Shown one piece after another: positions 12,420-23,870 of a stretch of DNA of 64,000 nt; the first letter of the stretch is position 1, and every line of letters starts with the position of its first letter. Under the pieces are notes generated by a model. It did not search any database. It saw only the letters and a list, made by a program, of their open reading frames with translations, and was not told the origin of the DNA. Made by a program: the position numbers and the translations under genes. The stretch lies in NCBI GenBank assembly GCA_008638375.1, contig CM018043.1, forward strand, positions 37,275,396 to 37,339,395. The letters are read 5' to 3'. This stretch comes from Nyssa sinensis (taxonomy: Eukaryota > Streptophyta > Magnoliopsida > Cornales > Nyssaceae).

Positions 12420-13020
12420 GATCAATGATAGTGATGATGAAATAGCCTAGGTGCTTCTTGATGCAGATTGGGGTTCAGGGTTCCTTTCTTTCAAATGGAG
12501 CCACCGACGGCGGTAATGGAAGTTTGGATCCTGGGCCCTTTTATCATCCCAGGCAGCAAGCCATGATGTTACAGATCGTAGTGATGTAGTAGCTTCTGTA
12601 GTAGCCTATGTAATGATGTCTTTATTGTAGCCTCTGTTTCATTTCCAGTCTTTTTTGTACTGATGTAAACTTTTATGAATCATCAATAAAATTGATCTCT
12701 TTTTCCTCAATTCTAATGTCCTTTTCCGTTTGAATGTGCTTTCCTGAGTTAGAAAAACCCTTTTGTGCACTTCTGATAAATAACTCTTCTGTATGTCTCA
12801 AGAATAAATCAAAGAAACTTTGTACAAAACTTGAAGTCTTGAAACAATATTCTTTAAATCTGTTCGGCACTTGTATTATTTGTTGCTTGTTGGTAGATAA
12901 GCCAAATAAGCTAAGTGTTAGCTTTGAGGTGTTCAGATCTGGGAGACTTGTGTGAATTTTGGGTGAAAACGCTTAGAACTTTTGCCTTTGGATGGACTGG
13001 ATCATAGAGTCTGCTTATTG

Positions 13021-13703
13021 AAGATGGACCAGGCTCGGAAGGCCTGTGCATTAGGGTGGACCAGGCTCTAGAGGCCTGTGCATTAGAAGATGGACCAAGT
13101 ACTTAAGACATGTGTATTGTGGACCAGGCTCTAGAGGCCTGTGCATTATAAATGGACCAAGTACTGAGACTTGTACATTATGGACCAGGCTCTAGAGGCC
13201 TGTGCATTATAAATGGACGAAGTACTGAGACTTGTACATTATGGACCAGGCTCTGGAGGCCTGTGCATTATAGATGGACCAAGTACTGAGACTTGTACAT
13301 TATGGACCAGGCTCTGGGGACCTGTGCATTATAAATGGACCAAGTACTGAGACTTGTACATTATGGACCAGGCTCTAGGGACCTGTGTATTATAGATGGA
13401 CTAAGTACTGAGACTTGTACATTATGGACCAGGCTTTGGGAGCCTATGCATTATAGATGGACCAAGTACTGAGACTTGTACATTATGGACTAGGCTCTAG
13501 GGGCCTGTGCATTATAGATGGACCAAGTACTGAGACTTGTACATTATGGACCAGGCTCTAGGGGCCTGTGCATTATAGATGGACTAAGTATTGAGGCTTG
13601 TACATTATGGACCAAGGCTCTAGAGGCCTGTGCATTATAGATGGACCAAGTACTGAGACTTGTACATTATGGACCAGGCTCTGAAGGCCTGTGAATTATA
13701 GAT
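13021..13703. repeat. Tandem repeat of about 61 bp (roughly 11 copies) in element A
   Basis: Each 61 bp unit is built from two related halves, GGACCAGGCTCTAGAGGCCT plus GTGCATTATAGAT (about 33 bp) and GGACCAAGTACTGAGACTTG plus TACATTAT (about 28 bp). The first units are irregular (two long halves in a row) and the later ones are uniform. It lies just beyond the integrase stop codon, where Tat-lineage elements are known to carry tandem repeats. Confidence 0.93.
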
Positions 13704-13744
13704 ACGAACAGTCTATGGAGTCAATTAAAAAGAAAGAAACATCT

Positions 13745-14979
13745 CTATTGATAGTACTTTCGTAAATGTTCCACATTCCATGGCCTCGGAATAGGCTTCC
13801 TAGTCATGTCTTCTAGCCAGTAGGTGGTAGGCCTAACGACCTTCGTTACTTTGTAGGGGCCTTCCCAATTTGGTGACAACTTTCCCAAAGTGGGATCCTT
13901 GGTGTTTTGAAAGACTCTTCTTAAAACAAGGTCTCCGACTTGAAAGCTGACCGTCTTGAGTCCTATCTTGGATTTGTCGACCATTCTCTGTTGATAGGCT
14001 TCCATCCTGATGCTGGCTTGATCCCTTTTTTCTTCAAGCAAATCCAAGTTTTCCATCAGCTGCTGATCATTGGAGTCTTGCTCAAAGACTTCAGTCCTCA
14101 GGGTTGGCATACCGATCTCAACCGGAATTACTACTTCTGTACCATAGGCCAATGAGAAGAGAGTTTCAGAGGTGGGCGTTCTTCTGGTTGTTCTGTAGGA
14201 CCAAAGAACTCCAGGGAGTTCTTCTGCCCACTTTCCTTTGGCCTTTTCCAACCTTTTCTTTAACCCGTCAAGGATCGTTCGGTTGGTGACCTCTGTTTAC
14301 CCATTCGCTTGTGGATGGCCTAGGGAGGCAAAGTGTTGCCTAATGTTGAGGTTTTCACAGAATTTCTTGAAGCCTTTACCCGTGAACTGTGTCCCATTGT
14401 CAGAGATAATCACACGTGGTATGCCGAACCTAGCAAACAATATTTTTCCAGGTGAAGCTCTCAACTTCCTTTTTTGTGATATGTGTTAGAGCTTCAGCTT
14501 CGGCCCACTTAGAGAAGTAGTCAATGGCTACTAGGAGGTACTTCCTGTTCGGTGGTGCCTTTGGTAATGGACCCACGATGTCTATTCCCCACTGAGCAAA
14601 GGGCCAAGGACTTGGAATTGGGATGAGCTCGTGATGAGGTTGGTGTTGGTATGGGGCAAACCTTTGGCACTTGTCGCACGTTCTGGACATACTCCTTAGC
14701 CTGCCTTAGCATGCTAGGCCAATAATAGCCCTGAGACAGAGCTCGGTGAGCTATAGTTCTGCCCCCATTATGATTCCTGCAAATTCCTTCATGTATTTCA
14801 GCCAAGACATATCTTGATTCTTCTGGAGTTAAGCATTTTAACAGAGGTTGAGAATACGACCTTCTGTACAGCTTGTTGTTTAGGATCATGTATCGAGCCG
14901 CTCTGATTCGGATTCTCCTGGCTTTGTTTTTGTCTTCTGGGAGGAGCCCGGATTGCAAGTACTGGAGGATTGGAGTCAT
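13745..14979 (-). pseudogene. Integrase region of element A pol (broken)
   Basis: 14521-14979 encodes the N-terminal zinc-binding region (VLAEIHEGICRNHNGG...GYYWPSM). 14430-14690 encodes CDKCQRFA and the start of the catalytic core (WGIDIVGPLPKAP, YFSKWAEAEAL). 13745-14251 encodes the late core and C-terminal part (ELPGVLWSYRTT, then GDLVLRRVF and LSPNWEGPYKV), ending in LRKYYQ and stop. Frames shift between blocks, once within the zinc-finger region and again around 14252-14430, so no continuous integrase exists. Confidence 0.88.
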
Positions 14980-14999
14980 CCAGTTCTGAGGCTGTTCAG

Positions 15000-15640
15000 C
15001 AATTTGAGCAACTTAGGCTTCCTCTATGCTAGGCCCTGGCTGATAGGAGATTTTTATTGTGGAGTTTGCTTCAGACTTTAGGACGGGACACCATGTTAGC
15101 CAAAGCATCTGCTCTGCAATTCTGGCTTCTTTCAATTTTCTAGATAGTGAATGTCTGGAAGGAATACTTCAAGTGGTTCACCAATTTGGAGTACCGGAGC
15201 ATCCTATCATCTTTAATGGCGAATTCTCCCAAGACTTGGTTACCACTAGTTGGGAGTCTAAGAAGACATTGAGGTTCTGAGCCTCACATTCCAAGGCAAG
15301 CTTCATGCCTAAGATTAGAGCTTCATATTATGCTTCATTGTTGGAAACTTTGAATCCCAAGCTGACTGCTTTTTCTGTCGTGAGCCCATCAGGGGACTAT
15401 AGTACTAGGCCTACTCCCAAGCCTTGATCGATTGACGATCCATCGATGTATAGCAGCCAGGTTCCCGAGGTTTCGATGAGTTGTGCCTTGTCTTGAAGTA
15501 CCAGGGGTGAATTCGGCAACAAAATCAGCCAAGGCCTGCCCTTTGATGGAGTTTCGGGGTATATATGATATGTCGAATTCCCCTAGCTCTACAGACCACT
15601 TTACTAATCTTCCCGATACCTCAGGTTTCCTCAATATTGA
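15000..15640 (-). pseudogene. RNase H region of element A, including a second archaeal-type RNase H
   Basis: 15389-15634 encodes the link after RT (VKWSVELGEFDISYIPR, ALADFVAEFTP). Further downstream the minus strand reads a SLGFKVSNNEA segment followed by YEALILGMKLALECEA, the NNEAEYEAL-type hallmark of the extra RNase H found in Tat-lineage elements, here with a stop replacing the acidic residue after NNEA. Other stops and shifts are present. Confidence 0.72.
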
Positions 15641-15691
15641 CTTTAGAGGATAGGCAGTTGGGATTTCAATTAGATGGGCTTGGAAATAAGG

Positions 15692-17035
15692 TCAGAGTTT
15701 TCGAGCTGATATGACCAAGGCATAGGCTAGCTTCTCCACCTCTAGATATCTTTTTTCCGTGTCAAGTAGTGCCCTGCTGATGTAGAATATGGGCTTCTGT
15801 ACTCCTCTGTCCTGTCTGACTAATGCGGAGCTAACTGCGTTTTCAGAAACTGCAAGGTACAAGAGTAGCTTTTCTTCCTGTACTGGTTTTGACAGGAGCT
15901 CTAGAGAGGCTAGATACTCCTTTAGTTCTTGAAAATCTTTCTCGCATTCTTCCATCCACTGCAAAGCTTTGTTGCCCTTCAGAGCTTTGAAGAAAGGTAG
16001 GCAGCGATCAGTGGATTTGGAGATAAATCTGCTTAGTGCGGCAATTCTGCCGTTCAGTGCCTGAATGTCTTTTTTGGTTTTTGGTGACTTCAGTCCAATC
16101 AGAGCTTGGATCTGAGTGGGGTTTGCTTCGATATCCCTCTGAGAGACAATGTATCCCAAGAATTTTCCCTTCGTAACCCCGAAGGTACATTTAGAGAGGT
16201 TGAGCTCCATCTTGTGCTGTCTGAGGATATCGAAGGTCTAGGCTAAGTGCTAGAGGTGACTACCTTTCTGCATACTCTTAACCAGCATGTCGTCGATGTA
16301 TACCTCCATGGTACTGCCGAGCAGTGGGCTGAACATCTTGTTCACCAACCACTGATAAGTGGCTCTAGCGTTCTTTAAACCGAAACGCATTACTCTGTAG
16401 CAATAGAGCCCTCGTTTGGTTATGAAGGCTATTTTCTCTTGGTCTGGAGGGTACATCTGGATCTGGTTGTACCTAGAGTAGGCATCCATGAAGCTCATGA
16501 GCTCATGCCCCGCAGTGGCGTCAACCAGTTGGTCTATCCTTGGCAGTGGAAAGCTGTCTTTGGGGCACGCCTTATTAAGGTCTGTATAATCAACGCAGAC
16601 TCTCCACTTGCCATTTTTCTTCTTGACCAGCACGGTGTTGGCTAGCCACTCGGGCTAGAACACTTCTCGTATCATCCTGGCTTCAAGCAGCCTCTAGACT
16701 TCTTCATTTATAATCCGATATCGTTCAGGAGCAATCGGTCTTCTCTTCTGTCTGACTGGTGGATGATCTGGATCTACCATCAGCTTGTGAGTTATGAGGC
16801 TAGGGTCTATACCCTCCATGTCTCTAGTTTCCCAAGCAAATATAGAGAGGTTGTCTTTCAGAAACCTGACTATATTCTCCTGCTCGGTGTGCGTCAAATC
16901 TGGGCCGATATACAAATAACGCCCCTCTGCTTCTGAACTGACCAACACTTTGATGGGCTCGCCAACAGGTTTGGCTCGGCTGTCTCGTCCCCTTGGGCTC
17001 AGGGGTTTTTCAATGCTAGATGGGCAACCTTCCAC
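15692..17035 (-). pseudogene. Reverse transcriptase region of element A
   Basis: 16250-16633 encodes VKKKNGKWRVCVDYTDLNKA, then a FMDAYSRYNQI segment, and the catalytic YIDDML motif. 15692-16210 continues with LNLSKCTFGV...FLGYIVS and the connection domain (PIFYISRALLDTEKRY). 16694-17035 is the segment just before RT (FAWETRDMEGIDPSLITHKL). Stops near 16250 and 16650-16690 separate the blocks. The catalytic YIDD residues survive. The lineage call comes from gene order and the extra RNase H. Confidence 0.9.
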
Positions 17036-17131
17036 CTCGGGAGTGTGGGTGAGAACTGGATCTGCACAGTCCCGAGTGTACTGTAATTGCCATTTGGAGG
17101 CCTTCTCCTTGAGGGCAATAGCATGGCACTC

Positions 17132-17683
17132 CTAGGAGGTTGGCTGACACCCTCTGACAGAGTGAACGTTCTGGTTGCGGACGTACTTCAAACATTGATG
17201 GAGGGTCGAGGTGACCGCCCTTATCTGGTGCAACCAAGGTCTCCCGATTATGACGTTGTAGGGAGATTTCATATTCAACACCATGTATTCCGAGATGGTG
17301 GTCTTCTTCCCTTCTCCTTCTCCCACTATAGTAGGAAGGTCGATTCTCCCCAATGGGGTACTGAGATTGCCATCAAAGGCTGCCATCACGGCAGTAGTAG
17401 GCTTGATGTTGTCGTGGTCCATTCCCATCTGTTTAAGTGGCTCATGGAACAGTATGTTGACAGAGCTGCCAGTATCGACCAAGACTCTCTTGATCTCGAA
17501 GTTGGCGATTTTGAGAGTGATGACGAGGGCATCACTGTGAGGGCAGTGTACCCCTGCTAGATCTTGTTCAGTGAATTGGATCTCCGGTGCTGGCTTGAGC
17601 CTCTTTTCCACGTTGGAGATCTGTAATACGTTCGGGGCAGCTCTGGCCTCCCGAGCATATCTCTTTCTTGCCCTGTTGGACAT
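17132..17683 (-). CDS. Aspartic protease region of element A pol
   Basis: An open 183-codon block with the active-site motif VLVDTGSSVNILF and a downstream YNVIIGRPWLHQ segment typical of Ty3-gypsy proteases. The catalytic D-T-G is intact. The block is continuous but isolated from RT by a frame break near 17030-17130. Confidence 0.85.
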   Translation of the reverse strand: MSNRARKRYAREARAAPNVLQISNVEKRLKPAPEIQFTEQDLAGVHCPHSDALVITLKIANFEIKRVLVDTGSSVNILFHEPLKQMGMDHDNIKPTTAVMAAFDGNLSTPLGRIDLPTIVGEGEGKKTTISEYMVLNMKSPYNVIIGRPWLHQIRAVTSTLHQCLKYVRNQNVHSVRGCQPTS

Positions 17684-17699
17684 TCCTATGATAGGGGAG

Positions 17700-19360
17700 T
17701 TAGCATGGAGGATGTAGATGACATGGTTGTTCTGCCTCTGAGGCTCGTTTCGTCCTTCCCTCTGCTCTTGCCTCTGCTCGGGCCTCTGGTCTGGCCGTTG
17801 TTGAGGCTTGTCTTCTTGGGGGTTCTGTCTTCCGTCTTGCTTGACGAACTCCCGAAGACGCCTCTTTTTTATGAGCTGCTCTATCTCATACCGGAGGGTC
17901 CTGCATGAGTTAGTCGTATGTCCATGATCTTTATGAAAATTACAATACTTACTTTGGTCCCGAAGACTAGGATCTCCTTTGATTGGTTCCGGCCACCTCA
18001 GGTTCTCCCGATCTCGAATCTGCCAGAGTACCTGGTTCGGTGTAGTGTTCAGAGAAGTGAAGTTAGTGAACTCTCTTGGTCCGAAATTGTAAACAGCTCT
18101 GGGTGCTATTCTTTTCTCTGGGCTCTTGGTCCTCTTCTTGCTGGAGTCGCTTCTGTGGTCCTCCTTCTTGTGATCCTCCCTCTTTGGATTATCCCTCTAG
18201 GTCTGGTCTTTGCCCTTCTAAGATGTGCGGTTGGCTTCTTCTAGGTTGATGTATTTCCCGGCCCGATCCATTAGTGCCGCCATGTTGGCCGGAGGGCTCT
18301 TTGTTAAGGAATCTCTGAAGCCACCCTGGGCAAGCCCAGCAATTAAGGCAGCTACAAGGAATTTTGGGCTGCAGTCAGTGATATCCGTGAGTTCGGCATT
18401 CAAGAGTGCAATGTAGGCTCTGAGGGACTCCTCCTTAGTCTGCTTGACATTTAACAAGAACTCTGGTCCCCTTCTGAGCCTTCTGCTGGTTATAAACCTG
18501 TTCAAAAATTGTCTACCGAGCTCATAGAAGCTGGTAATTGAGTTTGAAGGGAGGTTGTGGAACCATTTTAGAGCAGTTCCCTTCAGGCTGGTGATGAAAG
18601 TTCGGCACATAAAAGCATCAGAGGCCCCGTGGAGGGCCATAGTATGCTGGTAGTGCAAGAGATGATCTCCTAAGTCTCCAGATCCATCGTACAGGGTGAA
18701 CTTTGGCACCATGAACTTTCTGGGCCTTTCTTCTGACATGATGGCGTGAGTGAATGGGGTGGCCAGTCTTCCGAGCAGCCTGGCCAACTCGTCTTGCTCT
18801 GGAGGGTTCTGAGGTCCTCTCAAGGCAATTGTTCGGTCCATAGACTCGACAATTTCCTCTACTCTCCTGCGGGTTTCTGAGTCTGACATCTTGCGAACCT
18901 TGCCTGATAGCCTCGGCTTCAGGGTAGTAGGGTTGAGTACGTCCCTCGGACGAAGGAAGGGTTACGAACCGGAGGGATTGGTGCTGCATGGGGATGAGGC
19001 TCCTGTGGTGCCGGATGTGCTCTCGAAGCCCTTGGAGTTGGGGCTCGAGTAGTGCTCCGGTAATGAATGTCAGGGACGAAGGCTGATGTTCCCCAGCCTG
19101 AAGCTGCTGACGGCTGTGGATCCCTGCCAACGCGGGCAACTACCCTGGGGGTGCCCAGGCTGGTTATTTGGAGCCTGCTCATGAGGCTCTTCATTCTTCG
19201 TGGTAATAGGGGGTTGAGTTCCCGCAGCAATATTGACCGGTGGGTTAGGAGGGTTCGTCCCTTGATTCTGTTTGAGCGTTACCAACGTTCTGGTGATGGC
19301 AAGCAACTGTTCCTGCACCAATTCATTGTGTCGTTTGATCGATTCGATCTCTTGTTGCAT
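17700..19360 (-). pseudogene. Gag region of element A (frameshifted)
   Basis: 19070-19360 begins with a Met and a coiled-coil-like start (MQQEIESIKRHNELVQEQLL). 18218-18889 holds the capsid-like core (FTLYDGSGDLGDHLLHYQHTM, MCRTFITSLKGTALKWFHNL). Around 17850-17960 the minus strand encodes a zinc-knuckle-like segment (CNFHKDHGHTTNSC). At least two frameshifts interrupt the reading frame between 18600 and 19230. Confidence 0.85.
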
Positions 19361-19513
19361 GGGATTAACCGTTGGCCCCCTTGCTCGTGGAGCAGGCGGC
19401 CGACGCTGAGAGCTTTGCGGAATTTGAGTATTCTATCACGGTCGGAGATTTGGGGCCATAGTTTTCCGGTGAGGAAAGAGATGAGTTTGTGAATAGAGCA
19501 CTTGGAGATTAGT

Positions 19514-19536
19514 CGTTCCCATAGACGGCGCCAAAC
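19514..19536 (-). other. Primer-binding site of element A
   Basis: Directly inside the 5' LTR the minus strand reads GTTTGGCGCCGTCTATGGGA, the TTTGGCGCCGT-type primer-binding region common in plant Ty3-gypsy elements. The TRIM at 22793 carries almost the same sequence. Confidence 0.8.
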
Positions 19537-20149
19537 TGATGCTGCACTTTTCGACTCGCAATAAGTATGGGCTCCGTGACCTGTAGAACACTCAGAAAGA
19601 TGATCAGAGGACCATCGGATTGGCTCCGGCGGTAGCCGCTCCGATGCTTAAGTAAGTAAATGGAATTGAAAGACTGTATAGAAAGCCAAAGAATGATCAT
19701 GAAAATAAAACGTACCTTTAGGGTTTAATTTATAGACTGTGGCCTTCCTAAGTTGATTAGGATTCGGAGCCATGAATATAAGGACTTGATCATCGGAGAT
19801 TGCCAGTTACCTTGCGGAGTATTGTATAAAGATAATCACAGATGGTAGTTTCCTTGTTGAAGACTGTTTCCGTGTTGAGGACTGTTTCCTTATTCCCTGC
19901 TCGACAACCGCTAAGGCGGTGACGAGGTCTGGAGTGTTGGTCTGGAGCCCTGTAATTAACTCTGTGATCGTTATCCGGATATGTATGTGCTCTGAAGGCA
20001 TATGCTTGGCTACTTCCGATCTTTCATCTTGTTTTGAATATTCGAGCACTTAGCCATTGGCTGAGCGTGAGCTAAGTTAGCCGAGCGTGAGCTGAATTCA
20101 TAGACATAAGTGTCAAGTGCTGATTGACCTACTCTTTTATAATATATCA
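19537..20149 (-). repeat. Element A 5' LTR
   Basis: 613 bp, TGATGCTGCAC to ATATATCA, matching 4971-5472 plus 8755-8850. Flanked on the right by target duplication ATAAG (20150-20154). Confidence 0.92.
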
Positions 20150-20154
20150 ATAAG

Positions 20155-20672
20155 ATATGTCCCTCTCTCTTTCCATCATTCATTGTTATTTTCTTTTGGA
20201 TGTACAAAAGACTCCAACCATTAGAAAAAGACGTAGTAACTTTGATTTTGTTGATGTTACTGTTTTGTCTGACAGCCGTCTAATAGCAGAAGCAAGGATT
20301 TGAATGCAAACAAATGCTGCTCACAACCAAACAAAATTGCTTAGGATATGTTCCAAAATAATTCCAAAAAAAAAAAGATTAAAGAACTCCTAAGAACTCA
20401 AGCCAACAACAACGTTACACGGATTAAAGAACAAAAGATGTGAAAAGAAATAAACAATAAAACTTATAATAGTCTAGAGGAGGTATAAAATATGAAGCAT
20501 GGTTTAACTTGATGACAAAGAAGACAGTGCAAGCGCATTGTGAAAGAAGCATAGAGGACGATAAGTTTACTTGGGTTGGCTGGACTTTCCATCTTTTTTT
20601 CTTTTTTCCATAATAAACGCATTCAATCAGCGATTCATCAGAGTTTTTGAAACTTTCACCATCCAAAGTAAG

Positions 20673-20712
<40 letters not shown>

Positions 20713-22792
20713 ATTAAAATGAGGCCAACAATTCTTTTCTTTCTTTTGGAATCTGAAGACGCTCATGCCTCTTAGGCCAAACAATGAAAAGGGAAAGCCA
20801 ATAGATCTCTGTCACTGCATGTTCGCAGCAGAGGTCCTCTTTCAATGCCTTAATCTTTCTGAAGAATGAAAAATAGGACAGGAATAAAAAAATCCTTTAT
20901 CTCCTAATGAAACTCTTCTTGTTTCTCAATTGAAAATCTGTCACAGAGTGCTTCAGAAAAATTGTAAATTCTAGACAGGTTTCTCCAATAGTAGGAAACT
21001 TGAGCAATCTGTGTGTACAGTGAAACGCTACTCTCCAACAGAGATTAATTGAGGATAGCCAAGGTAGATGACAACCTGAGAGCTATCTCAGCATATATAC
21101 CTTTCACAAATAAAATTTTCTTCCAGTGCATCACACCTTTAATTCAAATAAAAAAATTCTTTTCACATTGTTTTTCTTTTCCTTTCCCTCACTAAATTTG
21201 CAAATAAAACAGAGCCTAAATTTCTATTAAGAAGAATTATTTTCCATTACTTTTTTTTTTCTTTCACCAAATCCGTAAAACAAACAATGTTATCCCGCTC
21301 AGCATGATTCATGCTGCATCAAAGCAAACACTGCTAAGAAAACAATAAACAGGGCCACCAAGCACACATCTAAACCAACAATACATCTAGCAAAAAAGCA
21401 GACAACCAAAGATATATGTAATGATGCCTGTTTACATTGAGGGGAATTTTACCTTGTGAAAAGCACAGTTATGAGTGATACCATAACTACGTTGAAAGAA
21501 AATGGTAATTTCATAATTGCCTCTTCTATATCTATGACTGTTTCGTGGAGCAAACTCCAAACGGAATTGTTATTTTAATGTGCCAAAAAATTTATTCGTA
21601 ACTTTAAATAGTGTTATGGTAGTTAGAATTATAAATCTGTTCGTATGACAGGTATCAAAATGGGGTGCCATTTTAATATTTTAATATTTTTATTTAAAAA
21701 TATAATTAAACTTAACGGTTATATTTTAACGGGTATAGTTTTTATAACGGTTTGATTTAAATTAAATTACAAAAATTAATTTAATTAAAAAAATCAATTT
21801 AAATTCTAACAATTAACTAAATTAAAAAAATTATTTAATTATAAAAATCAGTTAAATAAATAAAATCATCCTAAATTAACAAAAAAATCATAACTTAAAA
21901 AATAAAAAATAAAAAAAATCAATTTAAATTATAAAAAATAATTTTATTAAAAAATAACAAATTCTCTGTATTTTTTGAGTTTTGTTAAGTTATTTTCCTA
22001 TATTTATAGAATTTTTTTGTTGAAATAGTAACCGTTGTATCAATAAAAATAGAAATGACCCCAACCGTCAAATAACACCTCTCCTTTTTCTCTCTCCAAA
22101 GATTAGTAAAAATAGCATCCCAGATTGTTAGGTGTCATTTTACAACCGCATATGCCACTTCTGTTGAAGTGAAAATTTTTGAGTTTGGGATGTTATTTCA
22201 GCAGTTATGAATTTGGTATCCCAAATAGCATCCCGTATTGGAGATGCTGTTACCTGCCCAAACCATTGTGGTTCTTCCTGTTGAGAGAGACAGTAGTATT
22301 TTACCACTATTTTACCAAAACATTGGCAATTGGAGACCTTCCTTTCCCCATCGATCAACGGTACCTGTTGTCTTGATACAACCCAAAACCCATAACAAAC
22401 TAAATCAATTTCCTTCAATTCCATCTCCCCTATTTTCTGTTCCGTACACGTGACTTTGTTTAATTTTTAAATGGAAAATGTTAACCTTCTCAAGTATCAA
22501 TTTTAAATTTTTCATCTCAAATAATATCGTAAATTAATGTTAATAATATATTAAAAATTTTATAATTAACGTATCATACTAAAATTTTAATGTGACAAAA
22601 TAATATTATAATATATTAAATTTTATAATTAATGTATCGTTAAAAATGTAATATTATTCTTTGAAAAAAAGAAGAATTCTATCATCACTACACTCCATGT
22701 CAGATTTTACTATTTAAACACCGTGAAGAAAGTTCTCATTATTTTTTACCCTCCTATTTTAATAACATTTTTAAGTCAAAATTTTAACTTTA
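20155..22792. other. Non-coding remainder of the old GRAS locus (duplication block 1)
   Basis: 20498-20900 matches 33015-33200 plus 38270-38600, and 21285-21330 (CGCTCAGCATGATTCATGCT) matches 40820-40860, so this is one copy of a duplicated segment. It includes an (AT)n tract at 20674-20710. 21590-22080 is very AT-rich. No convincing coding sequence is seen; the 94-codon frame at 22140-22424 is unrecognised. Confidence 0.6.
20674..20710. repeat. (AT)n microsatellite
   Basis: Uninterrupted AT dinucleotides, about 18 units. Confidence 0.95.
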
Positions 22793-23379
22793 TGATGTGC
22801 CCACTTTCTCCCACATCGGTTAGTAGTCGAGAACTCGTGTCGCTTATAAGCTCCAAGCTGCTCTCTTCCTAGCATAAGACCTTTTCCCGGTCCAGGGAGA
22901 GGAATAAAGCCGTGCGGGCTGCCCAGGCCCAAAGCGGACAATATTGGGCTAGGCAGCCTACGGTGCGCGAAAAAGTATAGTATCAGTTTGGCGTCGTCTG
23001 TGGGAACGAGACCAGTTACGTACTGCTCTTCCCCTACTCCACCAGTTCCGACTAGGAGAGCAGCTGATGTGCCCACTTTCTCCCACATCGGTTAGGAGTC
23101 GATCTTATAAGCCTCAAGTTGCTCTCTTCTTAGCACAAGGCCTTTTCCCCCACCCAAGGGAGGGACAAAGCTGTGCAGGCCGCCTAGGCCCAAAGCAGAC
23201 AATATTAGGCTAGGGAGCCCAGGGGGAGGAACAAAGTCGTACGAGCCACCCAGGTCCAAAGCGGACAATATTGGGCTAAGGAGCCTTGGGGGGAGGAACA
23301 AATCCGTGCGGGCCGCCTAGGCCCAAAGTGAACAATATTGGGTTAGGAAGCCTACGGTGCGCGAAAAAGTGCATTATCA
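22793..23379 (+). mobile_element. TRIM (terminal-repeat retrotransposon in miniature)
   Basis: Two direct repeats start TGATGTGCCCACTTTCTCCC and end in (A/T)TATCA (22793-22985 and 23065-23379), enclosing only 79 bp. The internal part opens with GTTTGGCGTCGTCTGTGGGA, a primer-binding region. The flanking 5-mers CTTTA (22788-22792) and CTTTC (23380-23384) match at four of five bases, an imperfect target duplication. No coding capacity. LTR2 is 122 bp longer because an internal ~60 bp segment (GGAACAAA...CAATATTGGGCTA) occurs about three times. Confidence 0.85.
22986..23008 (+). other. Primer-binding region of the TRIM
   Basis: GTTTGGCGTCGTCTGTGGGA followed by ACG differs from the site of element A by two bases and lies directly against the LTR end. 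Confidence 0.75.
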
Positions 23380-23835
23380 CTTTCATATCCTTTTCTTTTT
23401 TTCTTCCTTTTTTTATGTATATATGAAACTCTTAAAAGCTGCAACTGAAGCATAAAATTGGAGGAGAAAATCACTCTACTCTCGCCACCATCACCATCAT
23501 CACAATGTCACAGCTGCACCAACACAGTTCCACCGGCGGCACTAATCTTCAACCACAACCCACCATCGTCAAGACCAACCATAGCCCCACCACCGTCGCA
23601 TATCACCGATGTCCACTTGCACCACCACTCACCACTCACCACCAACATCTTTCCCCAACATTGCCACCATTACAAATGACCACCATTGTAACAACTGCAC
23701 ACGACCCATCTTTCCCCACCATCACATCGTCACCACCACCCATATCTCAATCTCACAATCTCTCTCTGACATCTCAATCCCTCACTCACACAGACACACA
23801 CACACACACACACTCTCTCTCTCTCTCTCTCTCTC

Positions 23836-23870
<35 letters not shown>

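Larger units (their letters stand above)
4971..20149 (-). mobile_element. Element A: Tat/Retand-type Ty3-gypsy LTR retrotransposon, nearly full length, decayed
   Basis: Both ends carry the same ~600 bp LTR (4971-5472 plus 8755-8850; 19537-20149), flanked by a perfect 5 bp target duplication ATAAG at 4966-4970 and 20150-20154. Reading leftwards on the minus strand the order is 5' LTR, primer-binding site, gag, protease, reverse transcriptase, RNase H, integrase, tandem repeats, an antisense spliced gene, polypurine tract and 3' LTR. Integrase after RT defines Ty3-gypsy. The extra antisense gene and 3' tandem repeats are known traits of the Tat/Ogre/Retand lineage. Stops and frameshifts break gag and pol. 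Without the nested solo LTR and its duplicated target site the element is about 11.9 kb. The two LTRs differ at several positions per 100 bp by eye, so the insertion is not recent. Confidence 0.9.

Noticed and set aside
13021..13703. CRISPR-like regular repeats
   Set aside because: The repeats are contiguous 61 bp tandem units without unique spacers, in a plant retroelement.
20424..20666. Possible conserved exon starting MDGESFKN, paralogous to 32961-33182
   Set aside because: The two versions differ at many replacement positions and the match extends equally into flanking DNA, so it reflects duplicated non-coding sequence.
22793..23379. Cassandra-type TRIM with 5S rRNA in the LTR
   Set aside because: I see no 5S internal promoter sequence in either repeat.
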